The notes under the pieces: model-generated
The model's database searches: none
The model's input: the letters and a program-made list of their open reading frames with translations, nothing else
What the model was told of the DNA's origin: nothing
Part shown: piece by piece, positions 1-13,221 of the stretch
Layout: each line of letters begins with the position of its first letter
Numbering within the stretch: position 1 is the stretch's first letter
DNA from: Clitopilus passeckerianus
Lineage: Eukaryota; Basidiomycota; Agaricomycetes; Agaricales; Entolomataceae
Direction: 5' to 3'
DNA: 64,000 nucleotides
Assembly: GCA_944990035.1 (NCBI GenBank)
Contig: CALYLX010000126.1
Span: 1,550,001-1,614,000, forward strand
Program-made: the position numbers and the translations under genes

Positions 1-529
1 TGGATGCCATGAGGTGATTCGGTGTACCGCAGGTGCTCCATGACATCCCTGCTATACGTAGTAACTGAAGATTGATTCTAGAGAAGTTGGTTACTCCAGA
101 CAGCGCCTACAAAATTTTTGGTGTCTATATTCCATCCTCAGTTTCAGGTAACGGAAGCAATCATCTAGGGACCGGAATCAAATGGGCGGTGATCGGCGAT
201 CAAAGAAGTTGCCCAAATCGAGAAATTAGGTACCAGGAACATCCTCCCAGCATCAACGTCATTCTCAGGCTCTGCCATTTGGGTCCTCTGCGATGACCAA
301 GGCAACGTCTCCCGCTATGTACAGGGTCCAACTCGTGGCTGAAGGAATCTGACAGAAAACGTTATCTTTGTCACAACTTAATAAAGCCAAAATCGTTGAA
401 AAGCTGCTCTGAAATTTGGTCATACAGAATATTAATAATTGGTTGAACAGCCTGAGATTCCGGTCATATAGACAAAGGTCATAAGGGGACATTAAGTACG
501 GTTATTTAAGTGGCTCGATTAGTCTTGAA
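1..529. other. Intergenic, no gene seen at left edge
   Basis: No reading frame here starts with ATG and looks protein-like, and I see no splice-linked exons. It lies downstream of the tyrosinase stop at 530-532 and presumably holds its 3' UTR and terminator. Confidence 0.5.
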
Positions 530-2134
530 TCATTTATACTCATAGCAGAGGAAACCGCCAGTAGTGCTGAGAACATCCTCAACGGTGACACGGCCAAACA
601 GACCATCGGAGGGGAGAACACTGGTCAACTGTCAAAATCAAAATAAATTGGTTAGTGACCACGACCACAACATCATAAAAGTACAACGAACGTTGAGGTC
701 TGGAGGTCCTCCAACAGGGAATTTATCGAAATCTTCTGTGTCGGCCATGTGCTCAATGGAACCTCCGCTGAATGCATTTTTATTCATGGGGTGCGCGTTC
801 TGCCACTGATACCACATTTTGTCGAGCATCTATAAAGGCCAATTCTAACACTCTGCCAAAGCAGAACGAAGACACTCACGGCGTGAAGCAAATAAAATAG
901 GGGATCTGAAAAAGATATTAGTTGAACGCTTGGTCTATTTCGAAGGGGTCCGCCTACCATTAGGGGAGATGCCGAGCGTATAAGCCTTGCACCCATTTTT
1001 CGGCGCATCAGGCGGGCACAGTCCAGCAAGATCGCTATGGCAAGAATGTAAAAACCCATTGACAGGGGAATGTTGGATGATCGACTCACCCTCCGACCAT
1101 GCGATGAACACTAGAATGCATTCCCTGGACGTTATGACCAGAATAAGGTTCAAAAGTGCCAACGGATCAGCTAGCACTTACCGGCAGTGCCGCTATATCT
1201 TTCTGGAAGCCCCGGTAATCACCTACATGGCTGCTAATCACCCTCGAAACTTCGGCTGGGGTAAAGGTCTCGTTCACCATCTTGTCAGGAATGATGTGGA
1301 AACCGATCGTCGAATTCAGCCATGGTCGGAGGCTGAAGCGGCGATGTAGAACGTGAGGATATGGATAAGCAACTGTAAAATCGGAAAACGCTCCATCCTG
1401 AACCCGCATGTGAGCATCTGGATTACCAAAGCCACCAAGTCCGCTCTTTGGATCTGAATCCCAGAAGGGCGAATTTTCGAAGTCCCGGGAATCTGGTGAG
1501 AGGCTGTTAGATGATAGCTCGAGGGAATATGAATGATATTCAAACCTTGAGACCAGTCCCAGTAAGGCATCACTCCAATATAACCGCAATGGGTTCTCAT
1601 CCGAGCTTCCAGTGTATGCAGAAAATTACGATGCCATGGGAAGAAGTAGCCAGTTCCATGAATCTGCAAGGTTGAATTGAAAGACTGGCCGATGGAACTC
1701 GGAATATAAACCTACGATCAGAGAAAGGTCGTTATGGACAAAGGTCAAGTCTGTTACGAACGTCTATCAGACGGAGGAACGGTCGAGTTTTAATTAATAC
1801 ATGCCATCATAGAAGGACGAATTCAGATTGAGGCGGGGCTGAGATGGATCAAACTGAGTCTCGATGATGGCAGGGTTATGAGGCATCTTGGCTAGGCACT
1901 GGACATAATGCAAGATGAGACCTGGTGAAATACAAGGAAGGAGGCGGAGAGGAGCACCTGGATCCCGCTGATCCATGCTGCCCGTTCAGACACAGACAAC
2001 GCACGCCATTCCCTTCTCTCAACTGGATTTAAACATCTACCAGGGTAATCGTGCACCGTGGGTGGCGCCAGATGACCTAGGAATGGGACCATGGAGGCTA
2101 TAGAGAGAACACCATTGACGAGGGACGCCCACAT
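530..2134 (-). CDS. Tyrosinase (short, secreted type 3 copper monooxygenase)
   Basis: Oxidises monophenols and o-diphenols to quinones at a binuclear copper site. The exons read on the minus strand show the CuA histidines in TFVHND, then HGTGYFFPWHRNF, followed by PYWDW. The CuB region has GMHSSVHRMVGGDL and SPNDPLFYLLHAMLDKMW. The chain closes with a GLFGRV...YEYK tail. I start at the ATG at 2134 because it opens a hydrophobic leader that fits a signal peptide; an in-frame ATG at about 2173 is also possible. The protein is roughly 380 residues, so it lacks the long C-terminal lid domain of classic mushroom tyrosinases. At least seven short introns are needed. It lies head-to-head with the aldo/keto reductase at 2394. 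Exact 3' exon joins are inferred. Confidence 0.82.
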
Positions 2135-2393
2135 CTTTCGTTGGGATGAAGGAAAGAACGTGCGGACTGTCACTGAGGCTCCAACTATATGTTATTCGTA
2201 AGCACGGGCCCGGAAGTAAATCAATACGACACGGTCATGTGGTTTCCATACCACAATCATGTCGGCGGCAGTAAAACATTAAACCCGTGGCTATAAACGG
2301 TAGCACTGCCGCCGTGGACCTCGATTTCCCCGCAGACCTTGGAATTGTTCCCTCATATCCTTATACCTTGAGTCATCGGGACAATTACCTACT

Positions 2394-3636
2394 ATGCCTT
2401 TCCAAACCGTTAAGTTGAACGATGGGAATGAAGTGAGTCGAATTTCGCCTAGCATTTGTGACCGCCAGGCTTGAAGTCGAACAGATCCCGGCCATTGCCT
2501 TTGGAACGGGGACTGCCCTCTTTGGCCGCGACGCAAAAGACGATGTTGTTCAGGCGTTGGAAACTGGATTCGAGCACATAGACGCTGCCCAAGGTGAGTT
2601 CCTCCTTCTCCTGGAAGACATCACCTAATGAGTCTGCACAGCGTACGACAATGAAGCAAGTGTGGGTGCTGCTATAAGAGAGAGCAGGTTCTCGCGCTCA
2701 GAGATTTACGTGACGACGAAATATGGCTCTGGACCGGTCCAATCAGCCGTAAGGGAGAGTCTCGCAAAGTACGTATCAATCAAGTCTATAAGAATGTCAG
2801 ACTGATTGAAACTCGTCAAGCTTGGCTTGCAATATGTAGACTTATACTTGATCCACAACCCTCGTTTCGTGAATTCCAAGGACTACGACTGGAGAGAGTT
2901 TGAGAAAATCAAGGAGGCTGGGCTAGCGAAGTACGTGTTACCTATCTTGGGTTTGACCCGAATTCATCCTCTACCTTAGGAGTATCGGTGTCAGCAATTT
3001 CAATCTTGAACAGCTTCAAAAACTGGTGAAGATTGCAAAGATCAAGCCTGCTGTCAATCAGGTCAGAACTCATCCTGTCATCGTCGTGGAAAACTCCATG
3101 TTAACTCCGTATCCTTATAGATCAGATTTCACCCATACAATTACGCCGAACATAGAGGTCTTTTGGAGTATGCCGCGAAACACAATATTATCATCGAGGC
3201 TTACAGCGGCTTGACGTACGCTCTTCCATTCGACTCTGAACCCTTCATAAACCAATAACCCAACGGGTCGATCCAGCCCCATAACCCGTTTACCTGGAGG
3301 TCCTGTTGATAAGCCCGTTGCGGCTGCGGCCAAACGACGTGGGGTGACCCCCGCCCAAATCATCTTAGCATGGGCGAGAAGCAAGAACGTCGTTATCGTA
3401 ACGTCAGTCCTCGTTCAATTCTTACTTTGTCGCATCAAAAACCTGATCTGGATCCCAGGACAAGCTCCAAAAAATCACGTCTTGAGGAGTACCTCGCTGT
3501 TTCCGATATATGTAATACAAGTACCCTTTCTCAGCTCTTCAGCGTTGCTGATACCTTTTACATAGCTCCTTTGACTGAAGACGAGGTCGCGGCGATAGAT
3601 GCTGCGGGTGCACAGAGACCCCCAAGCTCGTGGTGA
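2394..3636 (+). CDS. Aldo/keto reductase
   Basis: NAD(P)H-dependent carbonyl reductase of the AKR superfamily. Exon 1 ([13 protein letters not shown]) joins through a short intron to IPAIAFGTG. The catalytic tetrad is visible: Asp and Tyr in HIDAAQ-AYDNE, Lys in VTTKYGSG and His in [18 protein letters not shown] and the late motif [14 protein letters not shown] are family hallmarks; the latter binds the cofactor phosphate. The end reads [14 protein letters not shown]...SSW. About 280 residues and seven or eight short introns. The substrate cannot be told from sequence. It shares a divergent promoter of about 260 bp with the tyrosinase, but the two need not act together. Confidence 0.85.
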
Positions 3637-4521
3637 TAGATGGTGTAGGTAGACAAGGCCCTTCGAACTCCAGTACGCGTCAGAGTGCTTGAATTCATCC
3701 AATAATGCTACTCATGTGCACCATATATGTTCTCTATACTTGACAGGACAGCATTTGGACTTATTCTGAGAGAAATCTGTTCTAGGAAAGTCTTGATAAG
3801 AATGTTCACATCCTAGTTTTCTCCCCCGTTCGAAGTCGGCACTGGAAACATCCATTCTGGGACTTGGTGACCGATTAGCTCCCGCAGGCATCGTGAATGA
3901 CGATCCGGAAATGATAATATTGAGCAGCAGGACAAATCGAATTGTTAAATCTTGATCTTCTGCCTACCCGCCATATGGTCATGGGAACCTACAACGCATG
4001 TTCGTCAGATCACCGCTAACTCCCGGCATTTAATATACCGATGTAACCCCATCAAGTGCGTCTTTTTCCTCAAATGTCACGGTCCAGAGGTGCAATGTCG
4101 TTTGCTGCTCAACATGCTCATAGCTGGTGTTCTACACGATCTCGTCGTTGTAATAGCATAAATGGCCGGAACCAATAATGAGATGGGACGGTACGCTATC
4201 TTCCACCAAACCGGCCTTTGCTGTCCTCACCAGCGCAGCCTTCTATGTTACTCCTTTCTCCAAACTTGAAACTTGATGAATCATGTGAATGGAAGTATAT
4301 CTATGAAGGTTCAAGCGGCCGTGCTACTTCTGATGGTAGCTGAGGATCTTCCAATTCTACTATCGGGACCCCAGGTATCTCATTTTTGGAAGTGAAGAAC
4401 AAAATCAAAATACATCCTGTCAACCAAAAATGACTTGGAAGGAGAACTGAAAGGGCATAGTCTTCCTTCAATCCAAGGCCGCTTTCACCTCCGTATCCAT
4501 CCACCCACACTTCTCATTCTC
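3637..4521. other. Intergenic stretch, 885 bp
   Basis: I see no gene. Short open frames exist but none has a family motif or consistent splice joins. It separates the reductase from the downstream co-oriented aminotransferase-like gene and contains that gene's promoter. Confidence 0.5.
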
Positions 4522-6011
4522 ATGGCTGGACCCAGCTTCGACATCGAAAAAGCCCGCCTGAATTTCCCCTCTATCTATGGCACATTCAACCTCTTCGCTG
4601 ATAACGGTGCCGGTACCCAGGCCGCTTCACAAACTGTTTCACGAATCACCAACTACCTGACCTATACCTACGTCCAACCCACCGGGCGTTACCCTCTCGC
4701 TCTTGAAGCCAAGGATCGTCTGCTCAATCAGGCCCCCCGTGCGGCCATGCAATTATTTAATGCACGCTCTGAGGACCAGATCTCGTGGGGTATGAGCTCT
4801 ACGGCCAATCTGGACAACCTCGCTAGGGTACTGGAAGGAGATGTAAAGAAAGGAGAGGAGATTATCATCACTTACGAACATGAAGGTCACAATCCTTTCG
4901 AGCCCTCGATCGCCAACATCAATTCACATAATTTCCCCTGATAGCCAATACTACCTGCTGGATAGATATGGCCAAACGCGCTGGTGCGAAGATAAAATAT
5001 TGGTTGCCCCGGCCTGAGAACCAAGAGAACCCGTATTCTGTCGTGTATTATAACGAAGATCTCCTCAAATTGATAACCAAAAGAACCCGCATCGTTTCAT
5101 GGACACCAGCGTCCAACCTCCTTGGTACAGCATACCCAATTAAAGAGCTCAACCTAGCTATCAAAGCCAAAGCGAGGGAACTTGGTGCACGGAAAGTTGA
5201 TACGGTTGTCGACCTTGTGGCGTGGATCCCACATGCCCACGTCGACGTGACGGACTGGAAAGTCGATCATGCTGCTATCTCGTATTACAAGGTGAAAATC
5301 GATTCTCCAGCATTCATAAAAGCGTTTTCTGACCATAACGCAAACTTTACCAGGTCTTTGGCCCTCGTGTCTCTGCACTATACACCCGTGACAACGTGAT
5401 ACAAAGATTGCTTCCGAACCTTATTCCTGCTGACTTTGTGATTGCGGAAAATGGCCGAGCGGCAGTCCCAAGGAAAATCCAATATACTGGACCTGGCTTC
5501 GAGCTTATCTTTGGGTCCATTGGTTCTTTCGACTATCTAAAGTCACTCTGCCCTTCAGGATCGCTCAGAGAATCATTCAAACTCATAGGCGAGCACCAGA
5601 TAGTACTAACTCGAACACTCTTGAATTTCCTTTGTGCGCCGGCACAGTGGGATATAGGTGTACGGATTCTCGGCAAAAGTGTTGCTGAAGAAAGCCGAGT
5701 GCCTACATTCTGCTTTGTTGTCCACGGTAAACCATCTGCAAGTAGGGATATCGTGGACGAGTTTGTCAGAGAAGGAAATGTGAGTAGACACAATTTCTGC
5801 TAACTTCTGGGCCCGGGGTGACATTTATTCACGGTGGCCTATTCCCTAGTTCTCTGTGAATAATGGCGCATTCGGGACTGCAGAAATGTTGGCGTGGTTG
5901 GGCATTGACCTCGCTTATGGTGTGGTCAGAATTTCTCTGGTCAACTATAACACTGTTCAAGAGGTGGAGAAGATTATCGCGGTTCTAACAAGAGCCTTTG
6001 CCAAGTTGTAA
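4522..6011 (+). CDS. Class V aminotransferase / cysteine desulfurase-like PLP enzyme
   Basis: A PLP-dependent fold-type I enzyme of the class V (SufS/cysteine desulfurase-like) group. The N-terminus FPSIYGTFNLFADN is followed by SRITNYL and a segment around ITYEHE that matches the cofactor-phosphate and His region of the family. The Schiff-base lysine is in AISYYKVFGPRVSALY, which is split by an intron. The C-terminal domain has the conserved NNGAFGTAEMLAWLG and GVVRISLVNYNT. Start is the ATG at 4522; stop is TAA at 6009-6011. About 430 residues with several short introns. The stop overlaps a GTAAGT-like string, so a further 3' exon cannot be fully excluded. The true substrate is unknown; many fungal members of this group are uncharacterised. 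Confidence 0.8.
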
Positions 6012-6710
6012 GTCAATGACATGTTCAATACTATTGTTTAGATTTCACATTTGGTGTTGGGGATGTGTTTCCCTATGGAGCTGCGTTTGAGATTACTATA
6101 GTCCCTTCTTGCCACTTCTCTTCCAATAACGTATCCTGACATCGCTCTGCATAGATCAAATTCATCACTGGCAAAATGTATGCCTGGGAGGAGAAATGGC
6201 TCGGCAGGACGATGAACACGCACGAGAAGTGGTTCGTCAAGTTTCGCCTTTGTTTTCTTTCGATAGGAACTTACGAACGTGATTCACGCAGACTGGCATT
6301 CCATTGAATTGATTTGGGTATAACTATACGAGGATGAAGTCGACGAGCAACTCTCTTTCATCAAGACCGCATCCACTTTCTCTACTTGCCAGTCCGAGGA
6401 CACAGACACAGGCCTCCGGATTATTAACGCCTCCTCTAAACGGAATGCTGTCGGGCAGAAGGATGAAGACCCCGGCGAACAAAATAGAGATACATGGCCT
6501 ATACATACCCGGGGCACTATCAATGCACTCTACAAGCTTGTTAGAGACGATCGAGAAGGACATAGGAGTCAATGGAGTAGCATGCAGGTCGGTAGAGGCC
6601 ATTTCCAAAGATTCGTTTCGCGTTCAGTGCATGTATGAAGGGTACAGGATTGTGTGAATGAAAACCGATTAAAACCAATAAAACCTGATAGGGTAATGAT
6701 AACCTCGACC
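6012..6710. other. Intergenic region between convergent genes
   Basis: About 700 bp between the stop of the aminotransferase-like gene and the stop of the kinase gene. A 100-codon open frame without an ATG runs from about 6333 to 6650 on the + strand. I could not link it to either neighbour or to a known family. Confidence 0.4.
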
Positions 6711-8252
6711 TCAACTTCTGGAGCCGCGTACTTCTTCGAGAACCCTCAGCTTCAGGAAGACATCTGTTCCCCAACCTTCTAATGTCATCAACGTAAGTGA
6801 GCCACCAAAGTACCTGAGTCAAATTATTAGCCCAATATCAAGCAAAGGAACTAACGAAGATTACTGACTTTGCATACAACTGGCTCATAGGCAAGCCATA
6901 TCCCAACCCGGCGATTGTTCCCAGACCAGTCTGCAAGCCCTTGCCGGTAATTTCACCAAATAGATTTGCCTCGCCAGACCCTCCAGCACCGATGGCGGCG
7001 CTTCCTCCCACGTGCTGAGCAGCATACGGACCTCCTTCAAGGCCTTCGTCTTCTTCATCAAATCTCTCCGACCCTCTGCCTGCGGTGGTGAAAGCGTAGG
7101 AGAAGATCCGTGCCATGTTGGCCGGGGATATTCCGCCACCTTGGTCTCGGATACGGAGGGAGAAGAATTTGGGTTTGTGAGGTGTATCCTGGGATGAAGG
7201 TGGCGGTGGGGAAAGGGTAATAGTGACTGGAGCCAGTGCTTGGGAGAGGGTGTGCCTTTGCTTGTTGTGGTGCTCGACTGTGGCACGGAAGGCGTTCTTG
7301 AGGATCTCTGTAAGGGTATATTCTAGGTGCACAGGAACGTATCTATAGGTTATATTAGCTTGTGAGGAAGAAGGGAAAGATAGACTGGAACTCACGGAAA
7401 AGTAGAGTCGGTGTGCCCGTCAATAATGATTGAAGGTGCTGCACCCAACGAGGCTTCACAGAGCTCGGACACAAACGACCCACACATCTTGATCATAGCC
7501 TTTGGTGAACACTTAGGGTCAACCACACCGACATAAGACAAGTCTGTATCTGGTTCGTTGATGGCTTGGGATAGAGCAATATGCTGCTCTGCGATCAAGC
7601 GTACGGAAATGCGGTTCCGTATGGCACCATCCAGGAAATTGCTTATTTGCGTCGGCGACATGTATTTCGAACATTCTTGGAAGCTGAAAGCATGAAATGA
7701 GAACACCGTATCTCATAGAAATAAGCAAACGCACCCCTTCGCCATAGTTGGAATGTCATTGTTATGACTCTGGACGATATCCAGTAACTGCTCCGCAAAC
7801 ACCGCATTCTCCTCCAACGTCCTCACTGGCGGATGTGTAGCAAACCATTGGAAGCTATCCCTATACGCCTGTAACGTCCTTGCAACATATGGATTGGTCC
7901 CAACAATAAAAGGCAGAGCCTCCAGTGACCGCACCCGAGTCGCAAGCCTTCTCGGAATCTCCGCAAGAGTGTATTCAACTGAAGCAAGCAAGCTTTGCGG
8001 CGTCAAAGGCTTTCCAAAGGAAAGAAGTGTTGAAAGGTTGAGCGGTCGAGGAGGATTCTGCGATGCATACTTGGATAGGAGTTGTGCTAGTTCAAGGGAT
8101 GGTGGCTCAGGTGCTCTCCGGTAATAATTCGGTCTTGGTAATGAAGTTGACGATGGAGGTGGCCTTAAGAACGTCGAGCTGTGCCTGACACTAAAGACTT
8201 TGCTCGCTGCGCGTGTCAGCGGGGAAGGTGTTGTTCGCAGTGACAAAGACAT
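6711..8252 (-). CDS. Mitochondrial pyruvate / branched-chain 2-oxoacid dehydrogenase kinase
   Basis: A GHKL-type protein kinase that phosphorylates and switches off a mitochondrial 2-oxoacid dehydrogenase complex. The start at 8252 opens an Arg/Ser-rich, acid-poor leader suited to mitochondrial import. The helical domain ends near ECSKYMSPTQISNFLD. The ATP-binding domain shows the N box (EILKNAFRATVEHH), G1 box (RIRDQGGGIS), the F-box region (IFSYAFTTAG) and G2 box (GLGYGLPMSQLYAKYFGGSL). It ends with GWGTDVFLKL, typical of PDK/BCKDK enzymes. About 440 residues, at least four introns. A Gly/Ala-rich insert lies between the F and G2 boxes. PDK versus BCK kinase cannot be settled from sequence alone. 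Confidence 0.88.
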
Positions 8253-8421
8253 GAGCGTTCAACCGATGAGTGTGGGGTAGATCAGGGTCTTATGCGTTGC
8301 AGGATCCGACCGATAGGAACCTTTCAACAGTCGAGCTCCGGCCCCTTACAAGAGATCATCGGGGGCATTGTAATGATAAAAATGCAATAGTAATACGACA
8401 ATGGCATGAAACTAAAAGAGT

Positions 8422-10368
<1,947 letters not shown>

Positions 10369-10551
10369 ATTAACAGCGATGAAAGTACAAGGTCAAGTCA
10401 AGTCCTTTGACCGTAGCGATTCGACATTCTCCTTTCCATTACGCGTCCTGGTCACATGACCAAGTCGGCAATTGCCGTGTCATTACTGATCTAAATTGGG
10501 AGAGGTCGCAGCAGCGAGCAAAGGCAGTACCAAGGCTCAGCGAATATCATC

Positions 10552-12864
10552 ATGGCAGGAGCTCTAGACAACGCGCGAAAGAACCTTCCGAAGATTAGGG
10601 ATGAGGAGCATGAAAGTCTGTTTGGTCAAGTCTTTGGCGTCTCGGGACCCGTCGTCATCGCAGAGAACATGATTGGTGCTGCCATGTACGAACTTGTTCG
10701 CGTTGGGCACGATGAACTAGTGGGAGGTGAGTAAGACGATGGATTTCTATCGGAACATTGGCTCAATATTGCATTTGAAGAGGTCATTAGGATTGAAGCG
10801 GACAAGGCGACGATTCAGGTGTACGAGGAAACCTCTGGTGTCACCGTCGGTGATCCAGTGCTGCGTACCGGCAAACCTCTGAGTGTTGAACTGGGACCTG
10901 GTCGGTGCCTCTTCTTGCTTGTACCTCGCTGATGATATTGAAAACCACGAACAGGTCTTATGGGCAACATCGTTGACGGTATTCAGCGACCTCTGAGAGT
11001 ACGTCATATCTCACTGAAGTCGAGTCTAATCTCATGGCCTACAGTCCATCCAAGAATTGTCAAAGTCGATTTACATTCCCAAAGGTATCAATACCGAGGC
11101 ACTCGATCGAGCCTTGAAATGGGATTTTAAACCGGCTGGCTACAAGGTATGGCTCTTTTTCCTGGACTGACCTTTTGACTAATTCATCTCGAGGTCGGTG
11201 ATCACATCTCTGGAGGTGATATCTTCGGCGGTGTCTACGAGAACTCTCTAGTCGATAACCACAAGATCATGCTCTCTCCACGAGCACTCGGTACAATCAC
11301 ACATATCGCTGAGAAAGGCAGCTACTCCGTTGATGTATGCTACACCACACCGAGCCTTCTGCATCTATGCTTACTTTAGATGTTCTAGGACATCGTGCTT
11401 GAAACCGAGTTCCAGGGCAAGACTACGAAGCATACAATGATGCAGCTATGGCCTGTCCGTGCTCCTCGACCTGTATCAGAGAAGAAGACTGCCAACCATC
11501 CTCTGTTGACCGGTCAGCGCATTCTAGATGCTTTGTTCCCGTAAGTAAACTTACGCAAGATAAAGTATGGAATATTCATGATTGTCTAGTTGTGTACAAG
11601 GCGGAACGACAGCTATTCCTGGAGCTTTCGGATGTGGAAAGACTGTCATCTCTCAAGCTTTGTCTAAGTTCTCAAACTCTGATATCATCGTTTATGTTGG
11701 TTGCGGTGAACGTGGAAATGAGGTATGCGCATATTCTTCCTCCATCCACTGAAAGAAATAACATGAATTGCAGATGGCTGAAGTCTTAATGGAATTTCCA
11801 GAACTCGAGATGGAAGTGGGTGACCGTAAGGAACCAATCATGAAACGTACCACCCTCGTCGCCAACACCTCCAACATGCCTGTCGCTGCTCGTGAAGCCT
11901 CGATCTACACCGGTATCACCCTCTCGGAATACTTCCGTGACCAAGGGTCCAACGTCTCTATGATGGCCGACTCTACCTCTCGTTGGGCTGAGGCTCTCCG
12001 TGAAATTTCTGGTCGTCTTGCAGAGATGCCTGCCGATTCAGGTTATCCTGCATACCTTGGAACCAAGCTTGCTAGTTTCTACGAACGTGCAGGTAAAGTT
12101 GTTTGCCTTGGCAATCCATCAAGGGAGGGAACTGTCTCCATTGTCGGAGCGTGAGTCGTTGCAGTTACTTTTTCTAGACCTCCCACTGAACTGTTTGCAG
12201 GGTATCTCCTCCCGGTGGTGATTTCTCCGACCCCGTCACCTCCGCAACCCTTGGCATTGTGCAAGTCTTCTGGGGTCTCGACAAGAAGCTCGCCCAACGC
12301 AAACATTTCCCCTCCGTCAACTGGTCCGTCTCCTACTCCAAATACACCAAAGTCCTTGAGCCCTACTACGAAATCGCCGAACCCGGCTTCGTCGAGCTCC
12401 GCACCAAGACCAAGGAGATCCTTCAAAAGGAAGAAGATCTTGCTGAAATCGTGCAGCTTGTCGGCAAGAGTGCTCTTGGCGAGAACGACAAGATCACGTT
12501 GGAGGTTGCTAGGATGCTCAAGGATGATTTCTTGCAGCAGAATGGTATGAGCGAGTACGATCGTTACTGCCCGTTCTACAAGACTAGTGCGATGTTGAGG
12601 AACTTTGTTGGGTTCCACGATGCTGCTGTGAGGGCTGTGCAGCAAGGAGACTTGACTTTCGCAAGGATAAAGGATGCTGCTGCAGATATCATGTTTAAGC
12701 TTTCGCAGATGAAGTTCGAGGTGTGTTCCGTTTCAGTTCACTATGATTTACAGGCATTGACTATGAGATGACAGTCACCATCCCAAGGAGAGGCATCCAT
12801 CAAAAAGAAGTTGGATGACCTACATGCGGAGATCCAAGATAAATTCCGGCAGCTCGTTGAATAA
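10552..12864 (+). CDS. VMA1: V-type proton ATPase catalytic subunit A
   Basis: The catalytic subunit of the V1 sector, which hydrolyses ATP to drive proton pumping into vacuoles and other compartments. The N-terminal barrel ([18 protein letters not shown]) is followed by the non-homologous insert region (SIYIPKG...[12 protein letters not shown]). The P-loop is [13 protein letters not shown], preceded by [43 protein letters not shown] and [13 protein letters not shown] follow, and the chain ends [10 protein letters not shown]...FRQLVE. About 612 residues with nine or so introns. The [11 protein letters not shown] position that carries an intein in baker's yeast is continuous here, so there is no intein. 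Confidence 0.95.
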
Positions 12865-13221
12865 ACGCCTGTAGTTGTTTAGATACATAATCTGCTTTTC
12901 AACTGCTTCTCCTCTGACTGGTTCGTCTGAGGTATTGATCTTCAATAAATACATAAAGAATTGGATTAGGAGGTCCGGCAGATTGCGCCACAGAACTTCA
13001 TCCATTGCCCAGACTTCTCTGAATGGGCTTGAAAAATCGATCTGAATGCATGACCTCCAGGCCGTGCAGCCGGGGTGAGTGCGTAATGTCGTGGGAAATT
13101 GAATGGATTGATTGTGAAGTCTCCGCGATCCAGGACCAATCTGACGTATTTGCGCAGTAATAGTGATTGTATATAAACCTGGGGCACCACAGACAATGCT
13201 GCTACTTCACCTATCACCACC
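12865..13221. other. Intergenic / promoter of the fasciclin gene
   Basis: A 357-bp gap between tandem genes. No coding signal seen. It contains a TATA-like box close to the downstream start codon. Confidence 0.5.
13170..13177 (+). promoter_or_regulatory. TATA-like box upstream of the fasciclin gene
   Basis: The octamer TATATAAA lies 45 bp before the ATG at 13222. Position and match to the consensus suggest a core promoter element; this is not tested. Confidence 0.5.

Noticed and set aside
4522..6011. Aminotransferase-like gene as the missing aminotransferase of the A-T-TE cluster
   Set aside because: It is a class V, desulfurase-like enzyme 39 kb away with many unrelated genes between, unlike the AtrD/TdiD class.
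11620..11730. Possible VMA1 intein
   Set aside because: The [11 protein letters not shown] site is continuous and only ordinary short introns interrupt the gene.
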